A stretch of DNA of 64,000 bases from Paeniglutamicibacter antarcticus_C (GCF_039544305.1 NZ_BAABLK010000027.1:1-64000), one strand, 5' to 3'; numbered from the stretch's first letter, positions 18,601-26,932 are shown. Notes: a model not told the origin generated them from the letters alone. Numbers and translations: made by a program.

Positions 18601-19224
18601 GATTTGGAAATCCGAGGGGCCGGCAACTTGCTCGGCGGTGAGCAGTCCGGGCACATCGCCGGGGTCGGGTTCGATTTATACCTGCGCTTGGTGGGAGAGG
18701 CAGTTGCAGACTTCAAGGGTGAAAAGGTTGAAAAAGCGGCAGAGATGAAGATCGAGCTGCCGGTCAATGCGCACCTGCCGCACGACTACGTGCCGGGGGA
18801 GCGGCTGCGCCTGGAGGCGTACCGGATGATCGCCGCAGCCATTGACTTTGCGGGGCTCGACGATGTGTTGGCCGAGCTCATCGATCGCTACGGACAGCCG
18901 CCGGCGCCCGTGGTGAACCTCTTGGAGGTCGCCAGGATCCGTATCAGGGCCCGCGCCTTGGGGCTGACCGATGTTGCGATGATGGGCAACGGCATCAAGT
19001 TCGCGCCTGCTGCCATTGCAAACCTGCCCGATTCGCGCCAGCTGCGTCTGGCGAGGATGTACAAGGGAGCGGCCGACAAACCCACCTTGGACGCCATCGT
19101 GATCCCCAAGCCACAGACTTCTCCGATCGGCGGTCGGGACCTCGTGGACGAGAAGATCCTGGAATGGGTTTCCGGGGTGTTGACCAACATCTTCGAGGTC
19201 GAGGCCCCGCGTTCCAGGGTGTAG
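15610..19224 (+). CDS. mfd: Transcription-repair coupling factor
   Basis: Mfd removes RNA polymerase stalled at DNA damage and recruits UvrA. In this 1204-residue protein the UvrB-like N-terminal module comes first (DTVGRRLQVLRRLETRDP region). The CarD-like RNA-polymerase-interacting domain begins GDFVVHEQHGIARFVEL near residue 520. The RecG-like helicase has Walker A GDVGFGKTEVAVRAA near 677, DEEQ in VIVDEEQRFGVEHKE near 778, and SATPIPRTLEMS. Later motifs include STTIIETGLDISNANT and QLHQLRGRVGRG. The C-terminal TRCF domain ends the protein. The ATG at 15610 follows GGAAAGGA by 9 bases; an upstream extension in frame to 15460 has no support. Confidence 0.97.
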   Translation: MALHGLRAALRHDTSFTRVGFNASTTYESRANELEIAAPAGMRAVITAETVEALRAKVSGGIVLAVTATGRETEELVASLHGFLPKDAVVEFPSWETLPHERLSPRSDTVGRRLQVLRRLETRDPDLQVIVAPIRAVIQPLVAGLGKLEPVDLKVGEEYEFSSVVRALADAAYARVDMVTHRGEFAVRGGILDVFPPTSDHPVRIDFFGDEIEAMRYFSIADQRSLENEPPEAIQAPPCRELLITPSVMSRAAKLQEQMPAARDMLSKIAGGIAVEGMESLAPVLVDSMVPLLGTLPAGSIAVVMEPERVRARAHDLEATNAEFLAAAWATASEGGAAPLDLAQAQAQAAAAELEAGNFTSLAQTLLDAQAAAVSWWSLTSLGADTDLLPEADSIRIDAREPRGYQGDVAEMLEFISSRIKDDWSIVVATDGPGPAQRLAELFHDAEIPTHRITSLDDEPTHGLIEITTAEAGRGFALDSLKLGFLTEADLLGRSGAYAPRGAKRLAAKRRNAVDPLTLVEGDFVVHEQHGIARFVELMARKIAGGKDAKREYLVLEYAPSKRGAPGDKLFVPTDQLDQITRYVGGEAPSLSKMGGSDWSSTKSKARKAVKEIAGDLIRLYSARMASRGHAFAADTPWQAELEEAFAYVETPDQLTSINEVKADMEREIPMDRLISGDVGFGKTEVAVRAAFKAVQDSKQVAVLVPTTLLASQHQQTFTERYAGFPVRVRTLSRFQSAKESKEIIEGLKNGTVDVVIGTHRLFSDTVAFKDLGLVIVDEEQRFGVEHKEQLKKLRTNVDVLSMSATPIPRTLEMSLTGIRETSTLATPPEERHPVLTYVGPRTDQQISAAIRRELMRDGQVFFVHNRVSSIDKIAAELRDLVPEARVEVAHGKMSESRLEKIIQDFWEKKFDVLVSTTIIETGLDISNANTLIVDRANNYGLSQLHQLRGRVGRGRERAYAYFLWNAEKPLGEVALERLKAVAAHNELGSGYQLAMKDLEIRGAGNLLGGEQSGHIAGVGFDLYLRLVGEAVADFKGEKVEKAAEMKIELPVNAHLPHDYVPGERLRLEAYRMIAAAIDFAGLDDVLAELIDRYGQPPAPVVNLLEVARIRIRARALGLTDVAMMGNGIKFAPAAIANLPDSRQLRLARMYKGAADKPTLDAIVIPKPQTSPIGGRDLVDEKILEWVSGVLTNIFEVEAPRSRV

Positions 19225-19245
19225 ACGCCAAGGCGTACCAAGCAA

Positions 19246-19290
19246 GGATGCCGGGTGCTTGACCGCAATGCGGAAAAGCACCCGGCATCC
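19246..19290. terminator. Intrinsic terminator between convergent mfd and usp
   Basis: GGATGCCGGGTGCTT (19246-19260) pairs perfectly with 19276-19290. The loop is 15 bases. It can serve both convergent genes. Confidence 0.85.
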
Positions 19291-19316
19291 GAGTGGCGGT
19301 GTCTATGCGGGTGCGG

Positions 19317-19742
19317 CTATTCGCCGTGGTGGATCAGAACCGGGCACTTGGCGTGCGCGGCCAACGAGCTGGAGACCGAGCCCATGACCAGGCCGGTGAA
19401 GCCGCCGCGGCCGCGTGTGCCCATCACCAACATGACCGCATTCTTGGAGGCCTCGATCAGATTGGGGGCTGCCGGGCCCATGACTACCTCACGCTCAAGG
19501 TTCTCCGGGATGTCATCGCCGAACGCCTGGACAATTGACTTCTCCAGGGCATCGCGGGCGTCCTGTTCAGGTGCCCAATCCGGGGTGTAGTCCTCGAGCG
19601 CGACGCGTGGAAGCCAAGAGGTGAAGGCCACCAGCTCGTTACCGAGCGCAGAGGCAAGGGTTGCTGCGTAGCGCAGTGCGGAGATGGACTGTGCTGAACC
19701 GTCAATGCCGACAACGATCCTGCTGCGTGGGGTGTTTTCCAT
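19317..19742 (-). CDS. Universal stress protein (UspA family)
   Basis: A 141-residue single-domain Usp. It starts with the usual beta-strand and loop RIVVGIDGSAQSISALRYA. The ATP-binding signature G-x2-G-x9-G-S is present as GTRGRGGFTGLVMGSVSS, so it belongs to the nucleotide-binding subgroup. Such proteins help survival under starvation and other stresses; the precise target is unknown. It is a single gene facing mfd across a terminator. Confidence 0.92.
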   Translation of the reverse strand: MENTPRSRIVVGIDGSAQSISALRYAATLASALGNELVAFTSWLPRVALEDYTPDWAPEQDARDALEKSIVQAFGDDIPENLEREVVMGPAAPNLIEASKNAVMLVMGTRGRGGFTGLVMGSVSSSLAAHAKCPVLIHHGE

Positions 19743-20036
19743 GGTGAAGCGCTCATTTCCTCAATCGGGGAAGCCTGATCCAAGGTTCTCCCGTAGGAGC
19801 CTGTTGGAATCATCATACCCTTGCCGACCAGACCTTTTCTACTGCTTGTAGAAGTTGCGGAATGACATTAACGCCACGGCGCCGAAGATCCTGCCTCAAG
19901 GCTCGTTTGCCCGGAAGGGTTAAACAAAAGAAGTCGGTGAGCTACGCGCTGTCCCGGAGGCGCTCTGTAGTAGCTGCGTATCCAAAGCCGAGCGCGGCTC
20001 GCCGCCTCCACCCGGGAAAATCCCGAGCCAGAAAAG

Positions 20037-20285
20037 CTAGTCCTGTTGAGTGGCGGTCTTGGCAGGGTTCTTGTCAGACATCCCCAAGATGTGCTGTGGG
20101 ACGCCGAATGCCAGCATCGCCAGTACGAAGCAGGAGATACCCGGCCACCAAGCATTTTCCAGCGTCCAGAACGACAGCGAGTAGAGGCAGCCAAGAAACA
20201 GGACGAAGAACACCACGAAAGCGATGGTGTTACCGGCCCCGCGGCCCTGGCCCGAATGAGCTAAGTTCTTGCCGTTCGAGTACAC
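20037..20285 (-). CDS. Small two-helix membrane protein, function unknown
   Basis: An 82-residue protein with two hydrophobic segments, about residues 18-42 (NTIAFVVFFVLFLGCLYSL) and 45-66 (WWPGISCFVLAMLAFGV), and a polar C-terminus. The GTG start at 20285 is preceded by AGGAG at 8 bases. I do not recognise a named family. It starts 48 bases after the deoC stop on the same strand and may be the last gene of that operon. Confidence 0.7.
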   Translation of the reverse strand: MYSNGKNLAHSGQGRGAGNTIAFVVFFVLFLGCLYSLSFWTLENAWWPGISCFVLAMLAFGVPQHILGMSDKNPAKTATQQD

Positions 20286-20333
20286 AGCGATTCTCCTAAA
20301 GTGATCAGATTTCAGTGCACGTGCAGGGTAAGA

Positions 20334-21017
20334 CTAATAGCCCTCGGTGCCTTGTTCACCCTCTACAATAGCAACACCCGAGCTCGATCCGAGCCTCGTG
20401 GCGCCGGCGCTGATCATGGCGCGGGCTGTTTCCAGTGAGCGGACCCCCCCGGAGGCCTTGACACCGAGGTCGGGGCCTACCGTTGCGCGCATCAATGCGA
20501 CGTCTTCCAAGGTTGCGCCCCCGCCGCCGAAGCCGGTGGAGGTCTTGACGAAATCTGCTCCGGCACGCACCGCGGCGCGGCAGGACAGGATCTTGGCCGT
20601 CTCCTCGAGCATGGAGGTTTCGATGATGACCTTCAAGATCGCTCCGGCCTCATGCACTGCGTCGGCAATGGCGGAGATGTCCGCCACCAACGACTCCTCG
20701 TTCCCTGCGGCGGCCGCGGCAATGTTGATGACCATGTCGATCTCGCTGGCGCCGTCGGCGATCGCCCCGCGTGCCTCGAAGACCTTTGTGGCGGTAGGTG
20801 TCGCGCCGAAGGGAAAACCGATCACCGAACAGGTCAGCACGCCCGAACCGGTCAACGCCTCGCTCACGGTGGACACCCAAATCGGATTCACGCAGACGGA
20901 CTTGAACCGGTACTTCGCGGCCTCGGCACAAATGCGCTGGATATCCGCCAGCCCGGCATCCGCATTCAGGATGGTGTGGTCGATGTACGAAGCGATGTTG
21001 TTCTCGTTGGTGCTCAT
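20334..21017 (-). CDS. deoC: Deoxyribose-phosphate aldolase
   Basis: DeoC splits 2-deoxyribose-5-phosphate into acetaldehyde and glyceraldehyde-3-phosphate through a lysine Schiff base. The protein (227 residues) has the TIM-barrel landmarks YIDHTIL near residue 11, VCVNPIWV, EIDMVINIA, the second lysine in LKVIIETSML, and the Schiff-base lysine in DFVKTSTGFGGGGAT. The ATG at 21017 gives the typical MSTNENNIASYIDHT beginning. An in-frame ATG at 21068, ten bases after the upstream gene, would add 17 residues. It is the third gene of a nucleoside-salvage operon. Confidence 0.94.
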   Translation of the reverse strand: MSTNENNIASYIDHTILNADAGLADIQRICAEAAKYRFKSVCVNPIWVSTVSEALTGSGVLTCSVIGFPFGATPTATKVFEARGAIADGASEIDMVINIAAAAAGNEESLVADISAIADAVHEAGAILKVIIETSMLEETAKILSCRAAVRAGADFVKTSTGFGGGGATLEDVALMRATVGPDLGVKASGGVRSLETARAMISAGATRLGSSSGVAIVEGEQGTEGY

Positions 21018-21077
21018 GGGGTTCAGATCAGGCTCCTGGTCGAAAGGCAGATGATGAAAAGGGTACATGGTGCGCTG

Positions 21078-22823
21078 TTAGCCCTGCAGCAGTGAGGCGA
21101 GTTCGCCCTTGATCCGCTCGAGCTGCTTCGTGGCGGCAAGGCGGGCTGCGGGCAGGTCCCCGGCTGTGGCTACCGGTGCGATGGCTTCGAGATAGCACTT
21201 GAGCTTGGGTTCGGTGCCCGAGGGCCGGATAATCACCCGGGTGTTGGCCTCGGTCAGGAAGAGCATTCCGTCAGTCGGCGGAAGGTTCGCACCCAGTGAC
21301 AAGTCTTCTAGTTCGGCGACGGGTTCTCCTCCGAGCATCGCAGGCGGGGTAGCCCGCAATGACCTCATCATGGTGTCCAACCTAGCCAAGTCCGTCACGC
21401 GCACCGAGAGCTGGTCGGTTTGGTGCAGTCCATGGTCCAACGCAAGTTGGTCGAGCACCGCAGGCAGGGAGGAACCCGCGGCCGTGAGCTCCGCCGCGTA
21501 ATCGGCCAGCAGCAACCCCGCCGAGATGCCGTCCTTGTCGCGAACCAGGCCCGGGGCCACGCAGTAGCCCAGTGCCTCCTCGTAGCCGAAAGCCAGGTTC
21601 GGTACGCGGGAAATCCACTTGAAGCCCGTCAGCGTGTTTTCGTGCGCCAGCGAATGGGCCGAGGCAATCGAAGCAAGCATCCGTGAGGAGACGATCGAGT
21701 TTGCCAGCACCGCACCGGTCGCGGCGTTTTCGGCGCAGCGTGCCCCCAGCAGCCATCCCACTTCGTCCCCACGCAGCATCCGCCATCCGGTGTCGGGGAA
21801 CTTGACCGCAGCTGCGCAACGGTCCGCGTCGGGATCGTTGGCAATGATGAGGTCTGCGTCGGTTTTGGTCGCCAGCTCCAGGGCCAGGTCGAGGGCCCCG
21901 GGTTCCTCCGGGTTAGGGAAGGACACGGTGGGGAAGTCAGGGTCCGGTTCGGCCTGTTCAGCCACCAATCGCACCCGGGAAAAGCCCGCGCTGCCCAGCG
22001 CGAGGGAGATGGTATGCCCACCGACCCCGTGCATGGGCGTGAGGACGATCCGCAGTTTCTCCCGGGCGGCGGCCAGGTCGTCGCCACCGGCCCCCATAGC
22101 CGGGGGAACGACGCAGGAAATTGCCCGCAGGTAGGCGCCCTCGATATCTCCGGCTTCCCCCGCACCGGGCAGTACTTCCCAGCCTTCTTTGACCAGCGCG
22201 ATTCCAGCGATCGGTTCGTCATGGTCGATCTGTGCGGCTATTTGCGCATCGACAGGGCTGACGATCTGGGCGCCTTGGCCCCATGTGGTTTCCACACGTC
22301 CGCCGAGGTAAACCTTGTAGCCGTTGTCGGCCGGCGGGTTGTGGCTCGCGGTGACCATGATCCCGGCCTCGGCGCTGAGCTCGCGCACGGCCCAGGCCAG
22401 TACCGGCGTCGGCAGCGCGGTTGGTAGCAACTGGACCTCGATGCCCGCTGCGCTCAGCACCGCAGCGGATTCGTCGGCAAAAACATCGGAGTTGTGCCGC
22501 GCATCGAAGCCGATGACGGCCTTGGGAGTGTAGCTTCCGTCCGCCTTGGCCAGCAGGAAGCGGCCGATTCCCGCCGCGGTGCGCCGCACCACCATCGAGT
22601 TCATCCGGTTGGGACCCGGCCCCAGTTCGGCCCGCAACCCGGCGGTGCCGAAGGCAAGGAACGAAGAAAATCGATCCTCCAACTCCGCCAGCGCGGCGTC
22701 GTCCCCGCCCCGGACCTTGCCGCAGAGGGCCTCAAGCTGCGCCCGGGTGCGTGGATCGGGGTCCTGGGCAGCCCAATCGGCGGCACGCTGAAGCAATCCG
22801 GGTTCCTGGTCGGGGGTGCTCAT
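21078..22823 (-). CDS. Phospho-sugar mutase (phosphomannomutase / phosphopentomutase type)
   Basis: A member of the alpha-D-phosphohexomutase superfamily, 581 residues. The phosphoserine loop is VTASHNPP with the serine at residue 160. The magnesium site is NDPDADR at about 329-335. The sugar-binding loop is GDEVGWLLG, and the phosphate-binding loop IIRPSGTEPKLKCYLE lies near the end. The family acts on mannose-, glucose-, glucosamine- or pentose-phosphates, and sequence alone does not settle which. Its position between purine nucleoside phosphorylase and deoC argues for a phosphopentomutase role, moving phosphate from C1 to C5 of ribose or deoxyribose. In Mycobacterium tuberculosis the corresponding neighbours are deoD and pmmB. 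Confidence 0.88.
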   Translation of the reverse strand: MSTPDQEPGLLQRAADWAAQDPDPRTRAQLEALCGKVRGGDDAALAELEDRFSSFLAFGTAGLRAELGPGPNRMNSMVVRRTAAGIGRFLLAKADGSYTPKAVIGFDARHNSDVFADESAAVLSAAGIEVQLLPTALPTPVLAWAVRELSAEAGIMVTASHNPPADNGYKVYLGGRVETTWGQGAQIVSPVDAQIAAQIDHDEPIAGIALVKEGWEVLPGAGEAGDIEGAYLRAISCVVPPAMGAGGDDLAAAREKLRIVLTPMHGVGGHTISLALGSAGFSRVRLVAEQAEPDPDFPTVSFPNPEEPGALDLALELATKTDADLIIANDPDADRCAAAVKFPDTGWRMLRGDEVGWLLGARCAENAATGAVLANSIVSSRMLASIASAHSLAHENTLTGFKWISRVPNLAFGYEEALGYCVAPGLVRDKDGISAGLLLADYAAELTAAGSSLPAVLDQLALDHGLHQTDQLSVRVTDLARLDTMMRSLRATPPAMLGGEPVAELEDLSLGANLPPTDGMLFLTEANTRVIIRPSGTEPKLKCYLEAIAPVATAGDLPAARLAATKQLERIKGELASLLQG

Positions 22824-22870
22824 GGTCGTTAAGTCCTTTGCGCGATGAAAACGGGTGCAGGGCGTGGGTG

Positions 22871-23680
22871 CTAGAGCTTGGCGACGATGCCGGCCAGCAA
22901 CGCGGAGATACGCGGGCCCGCGGACTGGCCTGCTTCGATGACCTCGGCGTGGCTCAAGGCGCCCTTGGAGATGCCGGCCGCCAAGTTGGTGACCAGTGAG
23001 ATCCCGAAGACCTCCATGCCGGCGTGGCGCGCGGCGATGGCCTCGAGTGCCGTGGACATGCCCACCAGGTCGGCACCGATCACCTTGGCGTACTGCACCT
23101 CGGCCGGGGTCTCGTAGTGTGGGCCGGTGAACTGCGCGTACACCCCGGAATCCAGTGACGGGTCCACCTCTTTGGCCAGTGCGCGGATGCGCGAGGAGTA
23201 TAGATCCGTGAGGTCGACGAACGTGGCGCCCTCCAGCGGGGATGTGGCGGTGAGGTTGATGTGGTCCGAAATCAGCACCGGGGTGCCTGGGGTCCACGCC
23301 GGGTCCAGCCCGCCGCAGCCGTTGGTCAGCACCATGGTCTTCGCCCCGGCGGCAGCGGCGGTGCGTACGCCATGGACCACGGCACGCACGCCCTTGCCTT
23401 CGTAGAAGTGGGTGCGGGCACCGAGCACCAGCACGCGCTTTTCGGAGGAGGTGAGCACCGATGAAATCGTGCCCACGTGCCCGGGTACGGCTGCGGCATG
23501 GAAGCCGGGCAGCTCCGTGGCATCGATGCGGTGGGTGGTCTCACCGATAAGGTTTGCCGCCTCACCCCACCCGGAGCCGAGCACCAGGGCAATGTCATGT
23601 CTCGGGACGCCGGTGAGTTCGGCGATCTTCTCGGCGGCGGCTGTGGCCAGGTCAAAGGGGGCAGATGCGTTATCGATCAC
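22871..23680 (-). CDS. punA: Purine nucleoside phosphorylase (trimeric type)
   Basis: It cleaves purine (deoxy)nucleosides with phosphate to give the base and (deoxy)ribose-1-phosphate. The 269-residue protein shows the phosphate loop LVLGSGWGEAA near residue 30, GRTHFYEG-like ARTHFYEGKG, TNGCGGLDPAW, GPHYETPAEV, VGMSTALEAIAA and the base-binding asparagine in SLVTNLAAGIS. The GTG at 23680 is the only reasonable start; the longer open frame upstream runs into the divergent gene. It lies 47 bases upstream of the mutase gene and is probably first in the operon. Confidence 0.93.
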   Translation of the reverse strand: MIDNASAPFDLATAAAEKIAELTGVPRHDIALVLGSGWGEAANLIGETTHRIDATELPGFHAAAVPGHVGTISSVLTSSEKRVLVLGARTHFYEGKGVRAVVHGVRTAAAAGAKTMVLTNGCGGLDPAWTPGTPVLISDHINLTATSPLEGATFVDLTDLYSSRIRALAKEVDPSLDSGVYAQFTGPHYETPAEVQYAKVIGADLVGMSTALEAIAARHAGMEVFGISLVTNLAAGISKGALSHAEVIEAGQSAGPRISALLAGIVAKL

Positions 23681-23824
23681 GGGGTTAAACCTACCGGTGG
23701 AAGCACTGCTTGTCAGGTGACGGGCTTGCGGCCCGATGCGCGCAGCGGGAAACCCACTGATCCGAGTGGCGGCAAACTCCGTGCGTTGTGCACTTCTCTG
23801 CGCCGTAGGGAAGAATGGGGGATC

Positions 23825-25231
23825 GTGAGTGCACAACGCGATATCAATTCCCCCAGACTCGTAGTTCTCGGCGGTGGCCCCGGTGGCTACGAGGCCGCGA
23901 TAGCAGGCGCCCAGCTCGGCGCACAGGTCACCGTCGTCGAACGAGCAGGAATGGGCGGTTCGGCGGTGTTGACCGACGTCGTACCGTCCAAGACCCTGAT
24001 AGCCACGGCCGATGCCATGCGCAGGGTGTCCGGAGCACGGGATTTCGGCGTCATGGTCGGGGACAGGGACACCGAGACGGTCGCCGACCTGTCCGTGGTC
24101 AACGCCCGACTGCTGGAACTGGCCCGGGAACAGTCCTCCGACATCCACATGGGACTTGAGCGGGTCGGCGTCCGGGTGGTCATCGGCGACGGCAAGCTGC
24201 TCGATGCCTCAACCGTCGAAGTGACTCGCGCCGACGGCAGCATCGAAAAGATCGACGCCGACGCCCTGCTGGTTTCCGTCGGGGCACATCCGCGCGAACT
24301 GCCCACCGCGATTCCCGACGGTGAACGCATCTTCAACTGGACCCAGGTCTACAACCTCAAGGAAGTCCCCGAGCACCTGATCGTCGTCGGTTCCGGCGTC
24401 ACCGGTGCCGAGTTCGCCTCGGCCTACAACCTGCTGGGCACCAAGGTGACCCTGGTTTCCTCGCGCGACCGCGTGCTGCCAGGCGAGGACGCCGACGCTG
24501 CAGAAGTCCTCGAGGAGGCCTTCAAGCTCAACGGCGTCAACGTGGTGGCCAAGTCCCGCGCTGAAGCCGTGGTCCGTGACGATGATGGGGTCAAGGTCAC
24601 CCTGAGCGATGGCCGGGTCATCGAAGGAAGCCACTGCCTTTTGGCCGTCGGCTCCATCCCCAACACAGCAGGCATCGGGCTGGAAGAGGCGGGCATCAAG
24701 CTCACCGAGTCCGGCCACATCAAGGTCGACGGGGTTTCGCGCACCACCGCAACCAACGTGTATGCCGCGGGTGACTGCACCGGCGTCTTCGCCCTTGCCT
24801 CGGTCTCGGCCATGCAGGGCCGCATCGCCATGGCCCACCTGCTGGGCGACTCGGTCAAGCCGCTGAAGCTCACCGAGGTCTCCGCGAACATCTTCACCTC
24901 GCCTGAAATCGCCACCGTCGGCGTCACCCAGCGCATGGTGGAGGACGGCAAGTACCAGGCCGACATCATCAAGTTGAATCTGGCCACCAACGCCCGCGCC
25001 AAGATGATGAACGTGACCCAGGGCTTCGTAAAGATCATTGCCCGTCGAGGTTCCGGAACGGTCATCGGCGGTGTCGTGGTTGCCCCGCGTGCCTCCGAAC
25101 TGATCTTCCCCATCGCCATGGCCGTGCACAACAACCTCCACGTCGATGACATCGCCGAAACCTTCTCGGTCTACCCATCGCTCTCCGGGTCGATCTCAGA
25201 GGCGGCGCGCCGCCTCCACGTCCACCTCTAG
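23825..25231 (+). CDS. lpdA: NAD(P)H-quinone dehydrogenase / LpdA-type flavoprotein disulfide-reductase homologue
   Basis: This 468-residue FAD protein has the disulfide-reductase fold: FAD motif LGGGPGGYEAAIAG, NAD(P) motif VVGSGVTGAEFAS, FAD motif NVYAAGDCTG and a C-terminal dimer domain. The redox pair normally found as CxxxxC is absent: the segment reads GGSAVLTDVVPSK. The His-Glu pair of lipoamide dehydrogenases is also lost (SVYPSLSGSISEAARR). This is the pattern of M. tuberculosis LpdA (Rv3303c), which reduces quinones rather than lipoamide. The start is GTG 23825, since GGGGGA lies a few bases upstream. It is divergent from the nucleoside operon, as in mycobacteria. Confidence 0.88.
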   Translation: MSAQRDINSPRLVVLGGGPGGYEAAIAGAQLGAQVTVVERAGMGGSAVLTDVVPSKTLIATADAMRRVSGARDFGVMVGDRDTETVADLSVVNARLLELAREQSSDIHMGLERVGVRVVIGDGKLLDASTVEVTRADGSIEKIDADALLVSVGAHPRELPTAIPDGERIFNWTQVYNLKEVPEHLIVVGSGVTGAEFASAYNLLGTKVTLVSSRDRVLPGEDADAAEVLEEAFKLNGVNVVAKSRAEAVVRDDDGVKVTLSDGRVIEGSHCLLAVGSIPNTAGIGLEEAGIKLTESGHIKVDGVSRTTATNVYAAGDCTGVFALASVSAMQGRIAMAHLLGDSVKPLKLTEVSANIFTSPEIATVGVTQRMVEDGKYQADIIKLNLATNARAKMMNVTQGFVKIIARRGSGTVIGGVVVAPRASELIFPIAMAVHNNLHVDDIAETFSVYPSLSGSISEAARRLHVHL

Positions 25232-25250
25232 GGACTTTTTCACCGGCGCT

Positions 25251-25307
25251 CCTACCGGTGCGGCACCGCGCATGGGCCGTCGCTGGTCGCATCCCTACCG
25301 GTGCGGC
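25251..25307 (+). repeat. Short direct repeat
   Basis: CCTACCGGTGCGGC occurs at 25251-25264 and again at 25294-25307. The second copy lies inside a potential hairpin. Confidence 0.5.
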
Positions 25308-25317
25308 CCGCGACGGC
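25276..25317 (+). terminator. Possible terminator after lpdA
   Basis: GCCGTCGC (25276-25283) pairs with GCGACGGC (25310-25317), and an inner CGCA/TGCG pair can form. No clear U-run follows, so the call is weak. Confidence 0.4.
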
Positions 25318-25390
25318 ACTTGCGTTTAAGCCGCGATTGGACGGCACACCAGAGGATAAGGTTGCGTATTTGGTGAGACATCCAGCACAC

Positions 25391-25427
25391 TTGTCCAAAT
25401 AATGGAACGAGTGTCCACGCAGTGGAC
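25391..25427 (+). promoter_or_regulatory. Two inverted repeats upstream of the MHS transporter (candidate operator)
   Basis: GTCCAC-GCA-GTGGAC (25413-25427) is a perfect 6-3-6 palindrome. Just before it TCCA-AATAA-TGGA (25394-25406) forms a second, similar repeat. They end 60 bases before the transporter start. This looks like tandem binding sites for a dimeric repressor. No regulator gene is adjacent. Confidence 0.5.
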
Positions 25428-25487
25428 GTGCAACCTAAACTTGTCAGATAACAACTCGCATGAACCCACCAAGAGAATCACGAGCCC

Positions 25488-26885
25488 ATGTCGAACAAGA
25501 CCGCGGTTACAGCACCAACAGAAAACACACGCGGACGCGTGCTGTTTGCCAGTCTCATTGGCACCACCATTGAATTCTTCGATTTCTACGCCTATGCCAC
25601 GGCATCGGTCCTGGTTTTCCCGACGTTGTTCTTCCCCAACGCGTCAAACGTCAACGCGATCCTTTCCTCATTCGCGATCTTCGGCGTGGCCTTCGTGGCC
25701 CGCCCCGTGGGTTCGGTGCTCTTCGGGCACTTTGGCGACAAGATCGGGCGCAAGGGTACCTTGGTGGCCTCGCTGCTGCTCATGGGCATTGCGACGTTCC
25801 TGATCGGGTTCCTGCCCCCGGCGCAAGGCAACTTCGTGGTCCTGGCTCCGCTGATGCTCGTGCTGCTGCGCTTCGCCCAAGGCCTGGCCCTTGGAGGGGA
25901 ATGGTCCGGTGCCGCATTGCTGGCCACGGAGAACGCCCCGGCAAACAAGCGCGCTATCTACGGCACGTTCCCGCAGCTTGGCGCGCCCATCGGCTTCATC
26001 ATCGCCAACCTGATCTTCGTGGGACTGCAGATTGGCCTGACTCCGGAGCAGTTCATGGCCTGGGGCTGGCGGATCCCGTTCATTCTTTCCGCGGTAATGG
26101 TTGCCGTGGGGTTGTGGGTGCGGCTGAAGCTCGTTGAATCCGTCTCCTTCCAGAAGGTTGTGGAGCAGGATAAGGTGGCAAAGTCCCCGTTCAAGACAAC
26201 GATGACGCACCACTGGCGCCAGGTCCTGGCCGGAACATTCATCATGCTGGCCACCTACGTGCTCTTTTACCTCATGACCTCTTTCACCCTGACCTACGGC
26301 ACCGCCCCGGCCACCGTGGAAGCCGCGCGCGCAGCCGCGGAAGCAAAGGGCAAGGTGTTCGATTCCGCCGCGGAGGCTGCCTTCGCCCCGGGCTTGGGCA
26401 TCGACCGCCCCGAGTTCCTGACCATGCTGATCATCGGCGTCGTCTTCTTCGGGATCTTCACCGTGGTCTCGGGCCCGCTGGCGGAGAAGTTCGGCCGCCG
26501 CAAGTTCCTGATCTGGGTCACCTTCGGCATCTTGGCACTGGGAGCGTCCTGGGCACTGATGTTCGGCCCGGGCAAGGGTGCTGCCATGGCCGGGCTCATC
26601 CTGGGCTTCACCCTGATGGGGCTGACCTTCGGTCCGATGGCCGCCTACCTTCCCGAGCTCTTCCCCTCGAATGTTCGCTACACCGGCTCGGCCGTCGCCT
26701 ACAACCTGTCATCGGTGCTGGGTGCCGCCCCTGCATCGTTCGTGGCGATCGCGCTGTGGCAGTTCGGCGGTGGCAACACCACCTGGGTGGGGATCTACCT
26801 GGCCGGCGCCGCGGTGCTCACGCTCGTGGCGCTGTTCCTGACCAAGGACACCACCGACGTCGACTACGAGAACAATGTCGCTTAA
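25488..26885 (+). CDS. MFS transporter, metabolite:H+ symporter (MHS) family
   Basis: A 465-residue membrane protein with twelve predicted helices. The MHS features are GTTIEFFDFYAYATAS at the first helix, the loop motif GHFGDKIGRKGTL, and RFAQGLALGGEWSGAALLATE. The last is typical of ShiA, ProP, KgtP and related carriers of organic acids and osmolytes. The periplasmic loop near residues 275-305 is unusually rich in alanine (ARAAAEAKGKVFDSAAEAAFA, given in part). The substrate cannot be assigned. A terminator follows, and a double inverted repeat lies in the promoter region. Confidence 0.88.
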   Translation: MSNKTAVTAPTENTRGRVLFASLIGTTIEFFDFYAYATASVLVFPTLFFPNASNVNAILSSFAIFGVAFVARPVGSVLFGHFGDKIGRKGTLVASLLLMGIATFLIGFLPPAQGNFVVLAPLMLVLLRFAQGLALGGEWSGAALLATENAPANKRAIYGTFPQLGAPIGFIIANLIFVGLQIGLTPEQFMAWGWRIPFILSAVMVAVGLWVRLKLVESVSFQKVVEQDKVAKSPFKTTMTHHWRQVLAGTFIMLATYVLFYLMTSFTLTYGTAPATVEAARAAAEAKGKVFDSAAEAAFAPGLGIDRPEFLTMLIIGVVFFGIFTVVSGPLAEKFGRRKFLIWVTFGILALGASWALMFGPGKGAAMAGLILGFTLMGLTFGPMAAYLPELFPSNVRYTGSAVAYNLSSVLGAAPASFVAIALWQFGGGNTTWVGIYLAGAAVLTLVALFLTKDTTDVDYENNVA

Positions 26886-26932
26886 GGCACATGCCCAACC
26901 GGTCGCGCTGAACGCGGCGACCAGCTAGGACC

